Positions 61,774 to 64,000 of a stretch of DNA of 64,000 nt are shown here, in pieces. The notes below the pieces were generated by a model. That model did not search any database. It saw nothing but the letters and a program-made list of their open reading frames with translations, and was not told the DNA's origin. The position numbers and the translations under genes were made by a program. Within the stretch, counting starts at the first letter, position 1. Every line of letters starts with the position of its first letter. The DNA is taken from NCBI GenBank assembly GCA_013822395.1, contig PNKK01000012.1, forward strand, positions 1 through 64,000. The letters are read 5' to 3'. Origin of the DNA: Anaerolinea sp. GTDB lineage: Bacteria > Chloroflexota > Limnocylindria > Limnocylindrales > CSP1-4.

Positions 61774-62419
61774 AGAGCGCCGCGACCGCACCGGACGGCC
61801 CACGGAGCCACGTTCGCATCGTCCGGCCCTCCATCGGGAAGCGGTTGCGGAGCATGGTGCGGTGCCTCGCCAGGCGCCGCCGGTTCATCGATGAATCGGC
61901 CACGATCACCCACACGCTGACCGACGCTGGCAGCCACCCTCGGTCCCGGACGATCCCTGCGGCGAGGCGTCGGTATCGATCCACCTGCGCCACGAGCCCC
62001 GCGGGATCCGTGATCTCCGTCTTGAGCTCCACGATCAGCAGCACGCGGCGGTCCGGATGCCACGCGAGCAGATCGATCGAGCCCCGTTCGCCAAACGACG
62101 AGAAGGTCACCTCTGCGTCGCACACCCAGGACGGCAGTGACGCGAACATCGAGGCCAGCCGCTCATGCATCAGGCTGTGCCGCTCGTTCACGACACGATC
62201 CGCCTCGCCGCCCCGCCACGACGCGGCGAACGGCAGCCGGATCTCGAGCGCTTCGCCGATCGAACGCAGCTCCCGCACGCGAAACTCGTCGAGGTGACCT
62301 CCCTCGGCACGCGAGACCTGGGACCTCGAGATGCCCGCCGCCGCGGCGACGTCCTCCTGGCGCCAGCCTCGGCGCACCCTGACCGTTCGGATCAAGGCGC
62401 CGACACGAAGATCGTCCAC
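61607..62419 (-). CDS. XRE helix-turn-helix fused to a PD-(D/E)xK nuclease-like domain
   Basis: 270 aa. Residues 5-45 (GALIRTVRVRRGWRQEDVAAAAGISRSQVSRAE) are an XRE-type HTH. Residues 95-180 show a restriction-nuclease-like core, ERGSIDLLAWHPDRRVLLIVELKTEI, with Asp116, Glu131 and Lys133 as D...E-x-K. From about residue 218 (FMADDRPGNTMRK) the reading frame runs into the inverted-repeat element and the tail is Arg-rich and unconserved, so the original C-terminus is probably altered. A perfect dyad lies upstream. The DNA target and role are unknown. Confidence 0.8.
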   Translation of the reverse strand: MDDLRVGALIRTVRVRRGWRQEDVAAAAGISRSQVSRAEGGHLDEFRVRELRSIGEALEIRLPFAASWRGGEADRVVNERHSLMHERLASMFASLPSWVCDAEVTFSSFGERGSIDLLAWHPDRRVLLIVELKTEITDPAGLVAQVDRYRRLAAGIVRDRGWLPASVSVWVIVADSSMNRRRLARHRTMLRNRFPMEGRTMRTWLRGPSGAVAALSFMADDRPGNTMRKAAPTRRVSRWIRGRRGPKTVANARGRGGSQEDGAPSAGQPA

Positions 62420-62447
62420 CCAACCGAGTCTGACGCCGCCCGCTTAC

Positions 62448-62465
62448 CGGCCACTCACGTGGCCG
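62448..62465 (-). promoter_or_regulatory. Dyad upstream of the XRE-nuclease gene
   Basis: Perfect 7-bp inverted repeat CGGCCAC-TCAC-GTGGCCG, 29 bp upstream of the ATG at 62419. It is a candidate operator for the XRE domain; it could also form an RNA hairpin terminating transcription from the gene upstream (stop at 62593). Confidence 0.45.
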
Positions 62466-62592
62466 TCCGTGCCTCTTCTGTCCCGTTCCGGCCTCCGGGC
62501 GCGGTGGGCGCCTCCGACAAGCGCGGTGGCCTCATCCGGGCGCGGCGGGGCGGCCTGGACCGGCGCAGCCGGACGCCCTGGGCTGGCGAGTC

Positions 62593-63675
62593 TCAGCCGC
62601 CGCCGATCGGGGCGTCCTCGTCGAATGGCGCCGGCACGGCGGTCCGACGCACGAGCCGGCGGGTGACCGGGGAGATCGCCGACGACTCCGATCCGACGGC
62701 CGCCGACGCGGCCGGGGACGGGCCGCCGGGCGTCGATGTGCCTGCGTCGCCCGAGCCCCCGGAGCCCCCCGAAGCTCCGTCGCCCGAGCCCCCCGAAGCT
62801 CCCGAGCCCCCGGAGCCCCCCGAAGCTCCCGAGCCCCCCGAAGCTCCGTCGCCCGAGCCCCCCGAAGCTCCCGAGCCCCCCGAAGCTCCCGAGCCCCCCG
62901 AAGCTCCCGAGCCCCCGGAGCCACCGGCCCCTCCCGCACCACCCCATGGACCGCCGAATGGCAGGCCGGGTCGGTCCCTCCGAAGCGCTTGGACGCCAAT
63001 CCAGGCGAGAAACAGGAGGACAGCCAGCAGGAGCCCGATCACGATGCTGCCGAGGTCAAACGACACGCCGCTGGAACCGGAACCGTCACCGACGGATCCG
63101 CCGGGCGCGGTAGTCGAGCCGTCCCCGGGTGATTCAGAGCCCGTCACTCCCGGAGCGGGCGATGGCGTTGCTGGAGCGACCGTCGCCACGAACGTCGGCT
63201 CGACCGTTACCACGGGCGTCGCGGCGGGAGCCGCGGTCGGCCTGGCCGTCGGCTTCGGCGTGACCCGGGGCGTCGGTCTCGGGGTCGGCTTCGGCGTCGG
63301 TTTCGGGGTGGCCTTGGGAGCCGCCGTGACGACGATCGTGCCTCTGATGATGGAGTTGAACCCGTCCCGGTAGTTGAAGGTGCCGGCCTTTGAGAACTTG
63401 ACCGAGTATGTCTCGCCGGTCTTGAGGAGCCTGGAGCTCGGGAACGCGCCGGTGTCGGAGACGATCTGGTGCTCGGTCGGGTCCTTGTTGACCCAGGTCA
63501 CGGTGGTGCCGGCCACGATCGTCAGCGGAGAAGGGGTGAAGACGTAGTTCTTGATGGTGATGGTCACGCTCGCGGCCTGCGTGACCCCCGTCGCCAGCAT
63601 CGTCGCGAGCAGCACGCCGACCAGTCCGAGCGCCGCCGATGGTCGCGTTGACCTCGCGGCCCGAAGACCGTTCAT
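62593..63675 (-). CDS. Cupredoxin-like exported protein with membrane anchor and Gly/Ser repeats
   Basis: 360 aa. A signal peptide (ALGLVGVLLATMLATGVTQA) precedes a plastocyanin-like domain (about 35-115: VTITIKNYVFTPSPLTIVAGTTVTWVNKD, EHQIVSD, SVKFSKAGTFNYRDG). Only the first His is present; the C-terminal C-x-x-H-x-x-M ligand loop is replaced by FNYRDGFNS, so type 1 copper binding is unlikely. A TPKPTPRPTP linker, one TM helix (DLGSIVIGLLLAVLLFLAWIGV) and a (GGSGASGGSG)n segment encoded by a repeat at about 62745-62930 follow. ATG 63675 follows GGGGTG; a GTG two codons earlier is possible. Confidence 0.8.
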   Translation of the reverse strand: MNGLRAARSTRPSAALGLVGVLLATMLATGVTQAASVTITIKNYVFTPSPLTIVAGTTVTWVNKDPTEHQIVSDTGAFPSSRLLKTGETYSVKFSKAGTFNYRDGFNSIIRGTIVVTAAPKATPKPTPKPTPRPTPRVTPKPTARPTAAPAATPVVTVEPTFVATVAPATPSPAPGVTGSESPGDGSTTAPGGSVGDGSGSSGVSFDLGSIVIGLLLAVLLFLAWIGVQALRRDRPGLPFGGPWGGAGGAGGSGGSGASGGSGASGGSGASGGSGDGASGGSGASGGSGGSGASGGSGDGASGGSGGSGDAGTSTPGGPSPAASAAVGSESSAISPVTRRLVRRTAVPAPFDEDAPIGGG

Positions 63676-63681
63676 ATTCAC

Positions 63682-63971
63682 CCCATCCCTCTTCGTGCCT
63701 GCGGCAGTGGATCCGCCGCGCGACGCTCGCGCAGCGGGGCGACGCGGGAAATCCCCCGATCGTCCTGTGGTGGGCTGACCTCCTGCCCGCGATGGTACGC
63801 GGACGGAACAAGTCCACCTGGACGGCCGTCAATGGCAATGCGCCGCGCGGGTGTGGCAGACTGGCGTCGGCGCCCCCACGGGAGGTGTCGAGTCGGCGGA
63901 TCTGCGCGGGGCTCCGCACGGCAGGCGAGTTGCGGCCCTTCTCGCCCGCGGATGGATCGACCGGAGGTGTG
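63682..63971. other. Intergenic region, probably divergent promoters
   Basis: About 290 bp between the start of the minus-strand cupredoxin-like gene and a likely plus-strand start at 63972. No repeat, RNA or clear promoter hexamer could be supported. Confidence 0.4.
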
Positions 63972-64000
63972 GTGACACAGTGGCGGCTGGACGAGGTCGA
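63972..64000 (+). CDS. Possible start of a gene cut by the window end
   Basis: GTG at 63972 with GGAGG at 63963-63967 begins VTQWRLDEV and stays open to the last base. Too short to identify. Confidence 0.35.

Overview
The window is a 64 kb stretch of GC-rich bacterial chromosome with dense, mostly operonic coding. Stop and start codons often overlap (GTGA, ATGA, TGATG) and GTG starts are common. No rRNA, tRNA or CRISPR array was seen. The gene set and protein style (SAM-cycle cluster, paired phytoene-dehydrogenase-like oxidoreductases, Pro/Thr-linker lipoproteins, type II TA genes, a FAS-II cluster with two BCCP-like proteins) suggest an environmental Chloroflexota of the Limnocylindria/Ellin6529 type. 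That placement is inference from family memory; no marker gene proves it.

Layout. 1-3444: 3' part of mfd. 3580-8080: accessory patch with a PIN toxin and an unusually large antitoxin-like partner, a 5'-truncated IS1634-type transposase fused end to end with a broken DNA methyltransferase, and a Fic-domain gene lying between two fragments of that methyltransferase. 8087-9926: cupin and MFS transporter. 10049-17507: methyl-cycle and salvage block (apt, mtnA, a GNAT, ahcY, an S9 peptidase, metK). 17558-20522: GDP-mannose-type sugar nucleotide operon. 20691-23923: SWIM zinc-finger protein and three exported proteins. 24005-27108: cobalamin riboswitch followed by btuF-btuC-btuD. 27365-32752: lipoprotein, arginase-family enzyme divergent from an aminotransferase, a decayed LLM-oxidoreductase fragment, a hypothetical protein and a GcvT-like protein. 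32939-35557: GHKL ATPase, VapBC pair and a 204-bp inverted-repeat element. 35747-41532: two FAD oxidoreductases, an AI-2E family transporter and trpS. 41652-47511: threonine/lysine pathway genes hom-thrC-thrB and lysC, with a truncated dienelactone hydrolase and an array of phased dyad sites between thrB and lysC. 47508-58209: birA, an ECF sigma factor with a membrane partner, then accD-accA-accB-like-accC, fabZ, a phosphoesterase, fabF, accB and fabH. 58828-64000: exported proteins, an HTH/toxin-like/fabG overlapping operon, an XRE-nuclease fusion ending inside a second inverted-repeat element, and a cupredoxin-like membrane protein.

How the genes fit together. metK, ahcY, mtnA and apt handle SAM synthesis and recovery of its by-products. 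lysC, hom, thrC and thrB make threonine. birA precedes the biotin-dependent acetyl-CoA carboxylase genes, which feed fabZ/fabF/fabH/fabG. B12 uptake is under a cobalamin riboswitch.

Most notable observations: (1) a family of about 200-bp elements with conserved inverted ends, two copies; (2) five TTGC-N7-GCAA-type dyads spaced at near whole helical turns upstream of lysC; (3) an AccB-like protein in the acc operon whose biotinyl-lysine position is Gly, with a canonical Lys copy 4 kb away; (4) a self-operator HTH plus toxin-like gene translationally chained to fabG; (5) short tandem duplications that repeatedly span stop codons; (6) two near-identical TGCAT-N7-ATGCA sites in front of the GcvT-like gene and the oxidoreductase pair.
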